DNA of 64,000 nucleotides from Salvator merianae (taxonomy: Eukaryota > Chordata > Lepidosauria > Squamata > Teiidae), in the NCBI GenBank assembly GCA_003586115.2, contig QVOM02000029.1:23993348-24057347 (forward strand), written 5' to 3'. Below are positions 31,908-42,927 of this stretch, in pieces (the first letter of the stretch is position 1; every line of letters begins with the position of its first letter). The notes beneath the pieces are model-generated. The model was not told the origin of the DNA. It saw only the letters and a program-made list of their open reading frames with translations, and made no database searches. The translations under genes and the position numbers were made by a program.

Positions 31908-33606
31908 TGCTGAGGATTTTAATAATTTTTTCTCAGATAAAGTCACTCAGATTCGGGCAGACCTGGACTCTGACTGGGAAGCAGTGTCGACTGAAAATGA
32001 TTCAGTCGAGGTGACTGGGGCATGTCTTTGTCCAGTTATATGGGAAGAGTTTGAACCGGTGACGCCTGATGAAGTGGGCAAGGCCATGGCAGCTGTGAGC
32101 TCCGCCACCTGTTTATTGGATCCATGTCCCTCCTGGCTGGTTTCAACCAGCAGGGAAGTGACACGGGGCTGGGTCCAGGTGATTGTAAATGCTTCTTTGA
32201 GGGAGGGGTCATTTCCAGCTCCCTACAAGGAGGCGATTGTGTGCCCCCTCCTCAAGAAGCCTTCCCTGGACCCAACTGTTTTAAACAACTATCGTCCTGT
32301 CTCCAACCTCCCCTTTATAGGGAAAGTTGTCGAGAAGGTGGTGGCGTTCCAGCTCCAGCGGTCCTTGGATGAAGCTGATTACCTAGGCCCGTGGCAGTCT
32401 GGTTTCAGGCCCGGCTACAGCACTGAGACTGCCTTGGTCGCACTGATAGATGATCTCTGGCGGGCTCGGGATAGGGGTTATTCCTCTATCCTGGTGCTTC
32501 TTGACCTCTCGGCGGCTTTCGATACCATCGACCATCATATCCTTCTGCGCCGGCTGGAGGGGTTGAGAGTGGGAGCCACCGTTTTACGGTGGTTTTCCTC
32601 CTACCTGTCTGGTCGGTTTTTGTCGGTGTTAGTAGGGAGGCAGAGGTCTGCCCCTAGGCCCCTCATTTGTGGGGTGCCTCAGGGGTCTGTCCTCTCCCCC
32701 CTGCTATTCAACATTTACATGAAACCGCTGGGTGAGATTATCCGTCGTTATGGGGTGAGTTACCATCAATACACTGATGATACTCAGCTGTACATTTGCA
32801 CCCCGCGCCAATTCAGTGAAGCGGTCGATGTAATGTGCCGGTGTCTGGAGGCTGTCAGGGTCTGGATGGGTGTCAACAGGCTGACAAGATGGAATGGCTG
32901 TGGGTGTTACCTCCCAAGGACTTGGCCATCTGTCCATCCATTACGTTGGGGGGGGGAATTGTTGACCTCCTCAGAGAAGGTCCGTAACCTGGGTGTGCTC
33001 CTTGATCTGCAGCTGACTTTGGAACATCATCTGTTGGCTGTGGCGAGGGGAGCATTTGCCCAGGTTCGGTTAGTCCATCAGTTATGGCCTTATTTGCATA
33101 GGGAGTCCCTCCTTACAGTTGCTCATGCCCTCATCACCTCGAGGATCGACTACTGCAATGCTCTTTACATGGGGCTACCTTTGAAGAGTGTCCGGAGACT
33201 GCAGGTAGTCCAAAATGCAGCCGCGCGAGCTATCTCTGCCTTGCCTAGATATGCCAGTGTCTCTCCAACACTCCGCGAGCTGCATTGGCTGCCGGTTAGT
33301 CTCTGTACCCAATTCAAAGTGTTGGTAGTTACCTATAAAGCCCTACATGGCTTAGGACCAGGTTACTTACAGGGCCGTCTCCTGCCTCATGTATCCCAGT
33401 GGCCAGTCAGGAGCCACAGAGTTGGCCCTCTCCAGGTCCCGTCAGCCAATCAATGTCGGCAGGCGGGCCCCAGGGGAAGGGCCTTCTCTGTGGCAGTTCC
33501 GACCCTGTGGAACCAGCTCCCCCTAGAGATCCATACTGCCCCTACTCTCTTGGCCTTTCGGAAGATCTTAAAAACACACCTTTGCCGGCAGGCCTGGGGT
33601 CACTGA
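31870..33606 (+). pseudogene. L2 reverse transcriptase part of ORF2
   Basis: This frame holds the linker and RT of the L2 element. The true coding join lies just after the 7-G run, so the ATG at 31870 is an artefact of the frameshift. RT motifs by residue of this frame: NNYRP 139-143, LDLSAAFD 211-218 (catalytic Asp212), VPQGS 269-273, and YTDD 301-304 in place of the usual YADD. C-terminal thumb and conserved tail motifs (SRIDYCNALY, LHWLPV, LWNQLP, FRKILKTHL) are intact. Residues about 338-363 are out of frame: reading the adjacent frame there restores a DKMEWLWV-type sequence. A deletion of length not divisible by three after CAACAGGCT (about 32882) and an indel in the 9-G run (32948-32956) apparently cancel. 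The enzyme is therefore probably inactive. Confidence 0.9.
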
Positions 33607-33814
33607 ATTTGATGCTCCACTTGATTGGTAGGATGACTGTGTAGTGTGAATGTTAGTTAGGAATGTATGTTAGGTTTGGGGTTTTTAGATGGATTTTAAA
33701 TTGTAATTTTAGAATTTAGATTTTAGATTTGATTATTATTATGTGCATTTATATGTTGTAAGCTGCCCAGAGTCTTCGGAGAGGGGCGGCATACAAATCC
33801 AATTAATAAATAAA
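33607..33814 (+). repeat. L2 3' UTR and tail
   Basis: A T/G-rich 3' UTR is followed by GTAAGCTGCCCAGAGTCTTC, GGAGAGGGGCGGCATACAAA and a short AATAAATAA end. This terminal segment is the part recognised by L2 RT and borrowed by L2-tailed SINEs. Confidence 0.75.
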
Positions 33815-34102
33815 CTTAGAGGTGGTGACATCCCATGCTAAAGCCTTAATCCGCTTAATGGCCAGGAAATGCACTGCTAAAATTCATTATCTTAGAACTC
33901 TAGCATCTACTAGCTACCATTTCAAAGTCATTTTTCAGCAGCTTTGGTGTGTGAGAGTGTGGGTATCAACACAACCTCAAAGTCTTGTGTTATTTGTTCT
34001 GCATTATGGAAATGTCCACCTGCACTACTTTATGATTCGAATCTGCAGGCTGCCTCTGCCACTACAAAAAGCACATTAGGGGCAAGAAGAAACTTAAGAA
34101 AG
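33815..34102. other. No recognised feature
   Basis: Unassigned sequence between the L2 tail and the next MITE. Confidence 0.5.
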
Positions 34103-34105
34103 TAA

Positions 34106-34461
34106 GGCCAGATCCAGACACTGTCTGAGTATTCCAGTAACAGGTGATATTCCAGAGAAAAGCCCCTCTGGAATTATTGCCTGTTGCCTTAGACAGCACA
34201 GGGGTCATGCTGTCTATGTGCATTTTAGTGACACACACATCCAGGTATTTAGCTGGTGCAGTGGCCACAACGAAGATGGCAATTCCATCCAGAAGGTAAG
34301 TAATAGTGCTATTTTGGGAAAACCTGCCATGAGATAGGCTATCACACATTTTAGAGGGGATATAGCGTAACTATGGTGGGGTTGCCACAGATACATTTGG
34401 CAAACCCACCATAGCAGTGTCATAATGGTGCTATATCCTCCCCCCCCATCAGGACAGGGCC
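34106..34461. mobile_element. 356-bp TIR element flanked by TAA (Harbinger-like)
   Basis: It begins GGCCAGATCCAGACACTG and ends ATCAGGACAGGGCC, with TAA on both sides (34103-34105 and 34462-34464). It has an internal hairpin, TATGGTGGGGTTGCC with GGCAAACCCACCATA, around 34372-34412. Non-coding. Superfamily inferred from the 3-bp TWA duplication and GG...CC ends. Confidence 0.65.
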
Positions 34462-34464
34462 TAA

Positions 34465-36727
34465 GACTGGGTAGTATAGAGTAGTTCTGATTACTGTATC
34501 CCTGTCTATGTTGAGCTCTGCACAGCGAGGGGGGGGGAGTGTTATCACCATAGTGCCCCCCTTTTTCATTAAATAATTATTTAATGTGGAAGTGTGCAGT
34601 CTGCACACCATCTCCCTTCCCCATTATCAGATCAAAGATAATTTCTGATCTGACATGAAGGGGAACAGTCCTCAAACCCAAGAATTGGTCTCATGAGCCA
34701 TTCTTTGTGTTTAGAGATTACGAAAAGGAGTCTCCCTATTTCTCCCCTCAAGTCAAGATCAGGCCCCCTCTTGACTCAGAGATGGAAGGAGGGACATCCT
34801 TCCCTCACCCTTCAGTCCACTGTGATCAAGAATAGGGTGTCAGCCAACTCTGATCTCAGTGGGAAAGGAGAGCTGTGCCCCATCAGATTCAAAGCAGGGG
34901 AATTCCCAGCGTAGAATCTGATGGTGGGTGGTTATCAAACACAGGAAATGACTGCATGAGTCATTTCCTGTGTTCTGTAACATGGAAAGCCACCAGGGGG
35001 ACCAGTAAGTTTCCTTGAGTACCAGCAAACAGTTGTGCTGCTAATAATGCAAATGCAAATAATAATGCAAATAAATAAATAAATTAAATAATGCATCATA
35101 ATAGCATGTATGGCAGCACAGTAGGGGGAAAATGTAGGCTTTGTGTACCATACATGCTGCACCCTCAGTTTGCATTCAAGGTGCCAAAAAGATGCCTTGT
35201 GGATCTTTCCTTTGATCTTGGAGAGAAATATACCTGTTAGGGAGCAGATCAGAACTGTTAGCCAGAGAGGACAAGGACAAGGTAAGGCACCCAGAGAGGA
35301 CAAGCTAAGGCACCAACAGCAAACCTCCCTTTTATTTTCTTAAATCATGCTTCTGATTGGCACCATACCGTGTCCTCTCCCACCTCCCCTTGTTGGCTGG
35401 TCCAGCAAGATACAATGCAACATTCTGTGGCAAATCATACTTATTATATCAAAATGTAGCCAGTATTTCTTTGCCTGAAACTAACTGTAATAAATCTGCA
35501 GAAATATATGCATTGCTCTACCTGAAAGACATCAAACAATTAGTATAGAAGTTTAAAAGCAGCAGCAGCAACAACAAATCTTTTGTGAGCAGGAGCTGCT
35601 CCAAAATTCAGTAAATCACAATTTCTTTCTTTGTAGCTTTTGTGCCAAGGGAAATATAATTTATTATATCTGTCTCAGCTTGTGACTTTATCAGTACAGT
35701 TCACTTCACATTTATCATTGACTGTGGGTGGTTTATTATAAATCTTTTTCACATGAAACACAGCATAAAGTAACATAAACTGTAGGAATAGCAAATCTCT
35801 TCCTAGGCTTAAATATGGCCCCCTCAGGTGTCACTGAAGCATGTTAACTCTTTCTCTAGGCCCTGCTTCTTCCCTTGATCACAACTACTAATCTCAAGCC
35901 AATATCTTTCTAAGGGATTTTTCCTGGTTGGAATGTATCCTTGAGGATAAAAATGTCTGTGATATGCTCAAATGGAGGCTAGAAGGGTATGAAGATATAT
36001 ATCTCTAATCTCTGTGAATTGTTCAAATCAACTTTGGGGTTTTGCTCCATTTATCACTGGCATATGAGTATTAAAGTGTTCACCATCCCTGCTATGAACA
36101 TTTACCTGAGAATAAATCATAAGAACATACCCATTCACTAATATCCCTGGAAAAGACTTTGGTTATGTCATAACCTCCTCCAATTAATGGAGAGGCAACC
36201 AGGATGTTGGGATTTTCAGTGAGGACTCCTATATTCCTTCTACTGTGACCATTGTGTTTATTAAGGTGAGATACACATGAATTCTTAAGTGTGCTGTAGA
36301 ATCATGTGAAGGTGCATCATAAAAGTGCTCCTAGGGCACAGGATACATATGATCTTGGTTCACTCACTGCTCATGTAGTAAACATTAGAATGCTGTAACT
36401 GTATACTGTTAAGGAGAGCTCTGAAAGTGTTCCTCAGTGGTTTGCTTGCTCTGCACTGTCCAGAACTGCTTATTACAGTGAGGACTCTGGAGAAGTGAGG
36501 GCAAAAAGCACAGGAAAACCACATCCATAGCTACTTTCTACACTCTTCAAGGAGACTGCTTGCAGAAACACTGAAGCAGGGAACAAAGTTCCCCAGTTTA
36601 GTGTTCCTTTTGCCCAGAGCAGTGACTGGTGTGCAAATAACATACTAAGGCTGCTGTGAATGATGTCTAAATGTCTAGCAGAACCCACCAATGTCTCATC
36701 TTTCCTCCACAATGTTCCAGATGTAGG
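34465..36727. other. No recognised gene; short A/T-rich low-complexity at 35040-35095
   Basis: An AATAATGCAAAT / AAATAAATAAAT run at about 35040-35095 may be the tail of a lost SINE or LINE. An AGAGAGGACAAG repeat occurs twice at 35261-35306, about 35 bp apart. I recognise nothing else in this stretch. Confidence 0.4.
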
Positions 36728-36790
36728 CTCCATCTATACACATCGAAAAGGCAGCACAAAAGCAGCATAGAAGTGGTAACATATATTAGC
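36728..36790. repeat. Left-half fragment of the 28.9 kb MITE family
   Basis: CTCCATCTATACACATCG and following AAAAGGCAGC... resemble the left arm at 28877. The right arm is absent. Confidence 0.35.
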
Positions 36791-36837
36791 AATTGTCCTA
36801 GAGTTAGGTAGTAGCCATATTGGCTGATGACACTAAA

Positions 36838-37073
36838 TTGTGGAAGGAAAGAAGGAAAGGAAGGAAGGAAACAAGGAAGGAAGGAAAAAAGAAAGAAAGG
36901 GAGAAGAGAAGAGATGAAAAGGAAAGAAAAGAAAAGGAAAGAAAAGAAAAGAAAAGAAAGGAAAGGAAAAGAAAAGAAAAGAAAGGAAAAGAAAAGAAAA
37001 GAAAGGAAAAGAAAAGAAAAGAAAAGAAAAGAAAAGAAAAGAAAAGAAAAGAAAAGAAAAGAAAAGAAAAGAA
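36838..37073. repeat. Long (GAAAA)n / (GGAAA)n purine array
   Basis: About 235 bp of pure purine strand, grading from GGAAG tetranucleotides to GAAAA pentanucleotides. Lys/Glu/Arg-rich frames on plus and Phe/Ser/Leu-rich frames on minus are artefacts of the array. Long homopurine tracts of this kind can form triplex DNA. Confidence 0.95.
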
Positions 37074-37190
37074 AATTGCATGTTTGGTATAATAAGAAAA
37101 TAAATGAAAAATAGTACTATCAGTAATATATTGGGTGTACCCATACTGGATATACTGTGCATAGTTTTGGTCAAAAACGGTGTGGCAGTG

Positions 37191-37212
37191 TGATGATGAT
37201 GATGATGATGAT
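37191..37212. repeat. (GAT)n microsatellite
   Basis: Seven GAT triplets. Confidence 0.9.
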
Positions 37213-37214
37213 CA

Positions 37215-37520
37215 AAAGGACCACAGAAATGTTCAAGGTGCTGGAAGAATATCTCTATGACAAAAAGTTACATTTGAAGCTCTTAAGTTTAGAAAAGAAG
37301 TGAGAAGGAACATGATAGAGGTATATAAAATCATGCACAATAGAGCAGAAGTGAACATGAGAAAGGTTTTCAACCTTTCTTGAAACACTAAAGTCAAGAG
37401 TCATCCAATGAAGCTGAAACGTGGGGTAATAGATCGATGTAGAAAATACTTCACACAACACATCATTCAACTGTGGAATTGACAATCACAAGATGTGCTG
37501 GTGGCTACTGGCTTGGATGA
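37215..37520 (+). pseudogene. CR1-superfamily LINE ORF2 C-terminal and 3' end fragment
   Basis: The plus strand carries the recognisable order of the 3' coding end of CR1-type LINEs: AACATGATAGAGGTATATAA then ATCATGCAC, CATCCAATGAAGCTGA, TACTTCACACAACACATCAT, CTGTGGAATTGACAATCACA, and GTGGCTACTGGCTTGGATGA. It is interrupted by stops and an indel. It belongs to the same type as the LINE at 7.9-10.96 kb but covers a different part. Confidence 0.6.
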
Positions 37521-37629
37521 TTTCAAAAATGGTATAAACAAATGATAATGTTGTTGCCTACACTCCAGGAGACAGCATGCCTATAAAGGACAGCTGCTGG
37601 GAGACTAGGTGCAGAATATGTTATTTATG

Positions 37630-38180
37630 CTTGTACAGTTCTTGTAGGCTTCCATAGGCAACAGTTTGGTGTTTATGAGCCTTACTGCATTCATGTCTGT
37701 GGTTCTGGGAAGGGTGGGCCATCCTGGAAGGGTTTTCCCATCCTGGAAAAATCAACCCATTGCAAGCTGGGATGGATTGCCTCTGAAGCAGGATGAGCCA
37801 ACACAGCTGCCTCTGGAGAGCCCTTGGAGGCAGTGACAAGGCTTTGAAGACCGGGGTGGTGGTGGTGGTGGAGTTCCCAGCTTTTGCAGATTCTTGTTTC
37901 TGGCCTTCAGCATTTGGGACTTGGCTGGTTTTGTGGTGGACCAATTTCTGGGATCACTTTCTGGAGCACCACCAAAAAGGGACTCCTGTAGTATACTGAA
38001 TCATGATGTTGTACTGTCCACACGACTCCATGATTTGGTGTCCTACTGGGCCAGCTGTAGACCTCAACATTGAGGTCAACAACTATACTAGTTAGGACAC
38101 CATTTTTAATGCCCTAGCCCCATCCACACTTCAACCAAAGCACACAAAGAATGTCAGGGTGTGGGGCTTGGCCAATCCAC
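37630..38180. repeat. Dispersed unclassified repeat, family B, copy 4
   Basis: The right part (AGGACACCATTTTTAATGCC, CTAGCCCC, CAAAGCACACAAAG) matches 19260-19330. The left part has GGAAGGGTTTTCCCATCCTGG, itself a small palindrome, and a (GGT)n run at 37856-37871. Termini are not defined. Confidence 0.4.
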
Positions 38181-38184
38181 ACTG

Positions 38185-40920
38185 GATGAATGCACAAGTG
38201 GATATAAATTTGTGCTTGTTGGATTTGTTCTTTCATAGGTTGATTAGACTCATCAGATTCACAGTCCAAAATTCTAGACAACTTTATTGTTCCATCCATA
38301 ACAAGGCACAAAATTAAACCCATTAACTATCACACAAAAAACTGGACTTCAACATGGCGCATCTGAGCTTTCAAATGCAGTTCAAAATAATAGGATCAGT
38401 GTTGTGAATTTTCAAATGCCGAACAACTTGCTATTAATTAAGAAAGACAGAAAAAAAAAATCCAGGGACAAGTCAATTCAGTTTGAATTTATACAGTGCA
38501 AGTGAGAAGAATCCCTTCCCAATCAGACACAAAGATCTCTTTGACAGATTGTACACTATTAGGAATACAAAGAAAGGTGGATTATAGAAATTCACACATG
38601 AAGTTTGTAGTATGAAAGACAGGTCACATGTCTACGTCCGAGTCTACTGTTGCCATGGCAAAGCAAAGTAGCCAGAAAATCCAAACATACAATTGCAATT
38701 AGGTATACCATTCATCAATCTGTAAAGACATTCCAGTTGTTCCCAACAAGTATGCAAAAAGGACCAAAACACTTTGGAAATAAGCATACCAGACAGAGGC
38801 TACATCTGGACACAGTGTAAAAAAAGTGTCTCAAGAGCAAGTTAGAGGGGATAGTGTCATTTTACATCCAATCATCTCAGGGGGAAGCCCTCCTGGTTGC
38901 ATGATCAGCTGTACAATGTCATCCTATCCAGCACTTTTAATTAAGCTTGCATGATAGTTTTCAAAGTTTATTATTCTATTTCTTAGAAATTCTGATATGG
39001 AGAGCTTTAAGACTATATTCTGTTCACATGTTGTTTGGGATCTAGATGAAACTTCTTACAGACCCGGAGATGTTCATGTAAGTTTTGATAATAATCAGAT
39101 GAGATCCAGCTATGACCTTCTTTTCATAACATTTATCTGACACAATGGGTGTTTTGAATTAGATCAAATATAATGGGGGCTTTGATTGGGGCAGAAAATC
39201 CAATTCCATGGTTCTGGTTCTGAAACTTCTAACATCACACCATGCACAATGTCATGGCTTGGGGGATTCAACACGTGTGCTCAAATCCACACAACTCACA
39301 CTGTTTTGAAATGGAGGGGGACATGCCACCTAAGCCTACCGACAGCTTAATCTTTGGGTTAGCAATGGACACAAGACATGCTATCACAGCTGGTCATAGG
39401 AAAGTATAGGAGTGGCAAAGCAGTTTGAGGCTGTTTTTAAGTCTGAGAAATCAAGCTTAAATGGCTCCTTTCCCCAAAATGAGGGTACCCATTTGCATGT
39501 ATATTACTTCAACAAGCAGCATCAAAGTCCATTCCAGACTGTTTTTAATATCTAGATGCACTCTCAGTATAAAAGTTCAGTAAATGTTTAAGATTCATTA
39601 AAGAAAAAAAAAAAGTTTTAAAGTAGAGAATACATAGACACATTTAGCTAAAGTACACACAGGCAACATGGATGTGACTACCCAGTTTAGTGGTGTTATT
39701 TATTTATTTATTTTCCTGGAAAAAAAATCATTTATGACAAAGCGTCTGGATAATAGGATAGGCATGATTTTGGAAGAAAAGTTGTCATTAAAGGCAGAGG
39801 TTATTGAGTTGCTCATAGGCTGAACACTACAATTCTTTCCAGCTTCAGTTGAACTACTGTTGAATCGTAAGTCTCTATCTATTCCATTTTGTGCAGGGTT
39901 TTTTGGGGTGGGGGTGGGGGAAGCTCACAGAAGTCCATGTTAAGGATATAAATATGTTTATATCTATATTTTATCTGCTTTTAATGTGCATTTTTCTATG
40001 CACAGCTTTTCTGCACTGAAAGTGCTCTGCCAAATCTGGGAAAGAATATAACTGGGGGTTGCCTTCTCCTCTCAGGACTATCAGATTATTTCAGTTCAGT
40101 GCAAGAAGCAGACAGAATGTATTTCTCCTCTAATCGTGCTCATAGCATCTTTTATCAGATCCAGCTCATGTAACTCCTGTAAGTCTATTTAGCCCAGAAT
40201 ATGACAACAGAATTGTTAATGTGTGTCTAGATCACATACTCCTATTATGAGAATATTTTGCCACTAGCATTGCCTAGCCACCTATTTTCAGATCCAATTC
40301 ACATTCCAGGTATTAACTTTAAAGCACAAAATATCTTGATGCCTTTGGCCTTATAAAAACAGGTATGGACAGATCTTCTGAGGTCCTTACCTTGTGTAAC
40401 AATCATAGATAGCATCAACTCAGAAAATGGCTGTCTTTGCTGCAGGATACTCCAATCCCACTGTGGGATGAGAAGGTAACTGTGTACACAGCTAGCATTT
40501 CCTAGCCTTGCAGGCTTTTAGACTGAAGAGCAAAAGCTCTGCAGTCCTGAAGTTTCCACCCAGTGCAATTAAGCACAAGACAAAAAATGGCTGCAGAAGT
40601 TAGATATTTTCTGTCTAGCATTTAAATGCATTGGACATAAAACAGCTAAGGTGAACTGCTCGCTCATATCTCCAGAAGATGGCTGCAGGAGTACATGTGG
40701 GTGAACTCTGATCTTGGAGTGCTTTGCAGGGTTTATCAGCAGGGCATCTTTAGGAGTGTCTTTCCCATCTCAGAGGCCAAGTGAAGGGGTGTTGGAGCAG
40801 CAATGTGCAGTTGCCACACACCAGGGGTACTTACTAAGTAATCGTTTTTGGCCATCTGGATGCAGTCTTTTCTGAAGCAGAAGGACTTTCAAATAGCCCA
40901 GTTTTAAATCTTATCATTTT
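38185..40920. other. Repeat-poor stretch, no recognised gene
   Basis: About 2.7 kb with few repeats. A worn TIR-element start (GGCTACATCTGGACACAGTG at about 38796) is the only repeat hint. There is a short TTTA run at 39699-39713 and an A-run at 39604-39613. Its texture resembles a 3' UTR or conserved non-coding stretch, but no coding exon or polyadenylation context is demonstrable. Confidence 0.35.
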
Positions 40921-40924
40921 GAGG

Positions 40925-41215
40925 GGGTTCTGTGACCCATTCCATAGTCCTGGTCTACTGGGAGGCTACACCTTCTGGTCTGCATTGTGGACTGGTCTAC
41001 TAGGAGGTTGCAACTCATGGTAAAACACTTTGTCTATATTGGATGGTGCATTGGAATAGGCAATGACACAAAGAAATGACACCAGTGCCCACTCCAAGCA
41101 TGGACTACTTGTAAGTGGTCCACACAGCATTCTAGTTGGTACACCAGACCAGCCGTTTGTGTGCAGATGGTACAATGAGCTGTTGTTTCAGTATACCACC
41201 CTTATGATGCCTGGC
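40925..41215. repeat. Dispersed unclassified repeat, family B, copy 5
   Basis: It contains ACTTGTAAGTGGTCCACAC, similar to GGACCACTTACATG at 5917 in inverted sense, and TGGTACACCAGACCAG and GTGCAGATGG words shared with copy 1. Inverted symmetry (GGTCTACTGGGAGG and GGTCTACTAGGAGG) suggests a foldback structure. Confidence 0.35.
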
Positions 41216-41219
41216 ACCA

Positions 41220-41512
41220 TGCAGATCTTTTGTTTTGTTTTGTTCTGTTTCATTCATTTGTTGTTCTATGCACAAAGGTCTCAGGATGGGTCACAATAAA
41301 ACCAGTGTAAAACACAATTAAAATGAACTAACTAAAACAACAGTAACAGTGTCTGAAAGGGAAGGGGAGATTGTTTCTTCAGCCACAGGCCAGGATAAAT
41401 AGGTTCTATTTTTGACAAGCGGTTTCCCATTGTCTCCTTTCAAGTAGATGCCAATATTGAATCCAGGTCCTTCTACCTAACAAGTAGATGTTCTACCAAT
41501 GACTTATAACAA
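41220..41512 (-). repeat. tRNA-derived SINE with L2-like tail
   Basis: Read on the minus strand, the head carries an A box (TAAGTCATTGGTAGAAC, complement near 41490-41506) and a B box at GGATTCAA (complement of 41458-41465), the pol III internal promoter of tRNA-derived SINEs. A unique body follows, then a tail, CATCCTGAGACCTTTGTGCA plus AACAAATGAATGAAAC and A-rich pentamers. That tail resembles the L2 3' end at 12630-12700 (CCTGAGACCTTCAGG...). The fit of tail to L2 suggests mobilisation by L2 RT. The body is complete from head to tail, about 290 bp. Confidence 0.7.
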
Positions 41513-41761
41513 CTCTCAAAAATACTATAGCAACAAAAATATGTATATCATGTTTGCTGGCCCTTGGAAACTTAGGATCATTGATTTGTGGCTAATACAT
41601 GTGTAGCAAAATATTTCAATTCAACGAGAAAGAATTTCAGATTATGGTACTTGGCCTAGTTCAACTTGTTATAGAAGCTAGGAAAATTGAATGTGTGATC
41701 TTTCAGCTCTTATGACTTGAGGATGGGACACACAATTAAAGCTGGATTCATATGTAACAAA

Positions 41762-41891
41762 GGTTGCATCCAGACGTAACTTTCTTATACTGCTATATTT
41801 GGATATTCAGGAATAAAGCATGGATATTCTGGAAAACGCATGCTTAATTCCAGAATATCCATAGCAGAATAAGTGATGTCCGGATGCAACC
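41762..41891. mobile_element. Palindromic MITE, copy 2, flanked by AAA
   Basis: The element starts GGTTGCATCCAGACGT and ends GATGTCCGGATGCAACC. AAA (in a CAAAG context) lies on both sides (41759-41761 and 41892-41894). The arms share GCTATATTTGGATATTCAGG, AATAAAGCATGGATATTC and the complementary returns. Same family as 1534-1664 and 55395-55536. Non-coding, 130 bp. Confidence 0.8.
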
Positions 41892-42181
41892 AAAGTATCT
41901 CATGGCACCTTAGAGAGGTAGCATGTGATGCTTATGTTCTCATCTTATCTCTAATCCAACTTTTCTAGCACAGAATGTTCATGAGAGGGGAGAGAGATGT
42001 GTGAACAATCTCCAAGCCTTTTCTAAACTGCCTCAGAAGTGTTTTTCTTTACCAAATGTAAACACAGACTAAAATCTACATAGCCTGAGGGGGGCACTCT
42101 GGAAGCAATTTGCCAGTTTGTTGCCCAGCACAAACCAAATAAACCAGGTGGAAGGGCAAAATAGCAGGGCAATTGTGGACA

Positions 42182-42386
42182 GTTATTTGTCTGGACACTT
42201 GCTCCCAGGATGATATAGCATGTATATCCGGATATTTCAATGGTGTGAAACATCTGAAAATGCACGAACATCATCCCCTGCATGTGCGGTGGCCATTTGG
42301 GGGCCACTTTGGCCTCACACATGCATGCTGACCATTTCCAAGATGGTAGATCCTAAGAGCAAGTGTCTGGACAAGCTAAATGCTAT
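42182..42386. mobile_element. Inverted-repeat MITE
   Basis: The left arm TTTGTCTGGACACTTGCTCC and AGGATGATATAGCATG pairs with the right arm ATGGTAGATCCTAAGAGCAA and GTGTCTGGACAAGC. The middle carries GGCCACTTTGGCC-like and CATGTGCGGTGGCC symmetry. No clear target duplication. Confidence 0.55.
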
Positions 42387-42389
42387 TGT

Positions 42390-42560
42390 TATATCAGGAA
42401 ATGCCAGGTTGGGAGTTGTTTTTCCCACAATAATGATATTGTGGGATTTCACCCAATATCCTGGGGCCATATCAGAATTGCCATGGACATATGTGGAAAT
42501 CCCAACATAGTTCCAGGATAATCCTGTGTTATAGGTCCTGTGTTGAGAAAAGTGGTCTCC
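42390..42560. repeat. Probable second small foldback element
   Basis: CACAATAATGATATTGTGGG forms a short hairpin, and ATATCAGGAAATGCC / GGCCATATCAGAATTGCC occur in near-direct arrangement, with a TTCCAGGATAATCC return. Ends are unclear. Confidence 0.3.
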
Positions 42561-42880
42561 TGTCAACTGAATAGCTTTGTAAGGAAATAATGGGCTAATT
42601 ACACCCATGATGTCTCAGTCAGAAGACTTCAGTGACAAATGTCATTAGGGAACTTCCAGCTTCCAACAAAGAAAAAACGTGGCTCTATCACAGTGCCAGC
42701 CACAATCCACTGGAGTTTCACTTCTCTGCAGAGATTATAGCTGCATTCTCAGCTGTGGATTCATCCCCATACTGCCGCATTCATTTACACAACAGTCAAG
42801 AGTTGAATCTAGTAATGAGAGTAGTACATCAGGATTGTTGGAAGGTCTCAGGGGCCAAAAAGAAGCAAAAGCCAGTCATT

Positions 42881-42927
42881 CAACCAACCAACCAACCAAC
42901 CAACCAACCAACCAACCAACCAACCAA
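42881..42927. repeat. (CAAC)n microsatellite
   Basis: About twelve uninterrupted CAAC tetranucleotides. The Thr-Asn-Gln-Pro and Val-Gly-Trp-Leu repeats in overlapping frames are artefacts. Confidence 0.95.

Larger units (their letters stand above)
29447..33814 (+). mobile_element. Near full-length L2-clade LINE
   Basis: It is a target-primed non-LTR retrotransposon. In order it has a GC-rich 5' region, an apurinic/apyrimidinic-type endonuclease, a reverse transcriptase, a short 3' UTR and a tail (GCTGCCCAGAGTCTTCGGAG, then GGGGCGGCATACAAATCC and AATTAATAAATAAA). Endonuclease and RT are in adjacent frames because of a 7-G run at 31879-31885. The rest is almost open, so the copy is young compared with the L2 fragments at 11.3-12.7 and 52.1-52.8 kb. 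L2 assignment rests on the DLACVTETWLGPEGG, SDHSLL and LDLSAAFDTIDH sequence style and on the tail. I saw no reliable target duplication, and the exact 5' end is uncertain. Confidence 0.9.

Noticed and set aside
36820..37174. Lys/Glu-rich (plus) and Phe/Leu-rich (minus) frames
   Set aside because: Translation of the GAAAA array in several frames; the same happens at 16643-16873 and 42632-43205.
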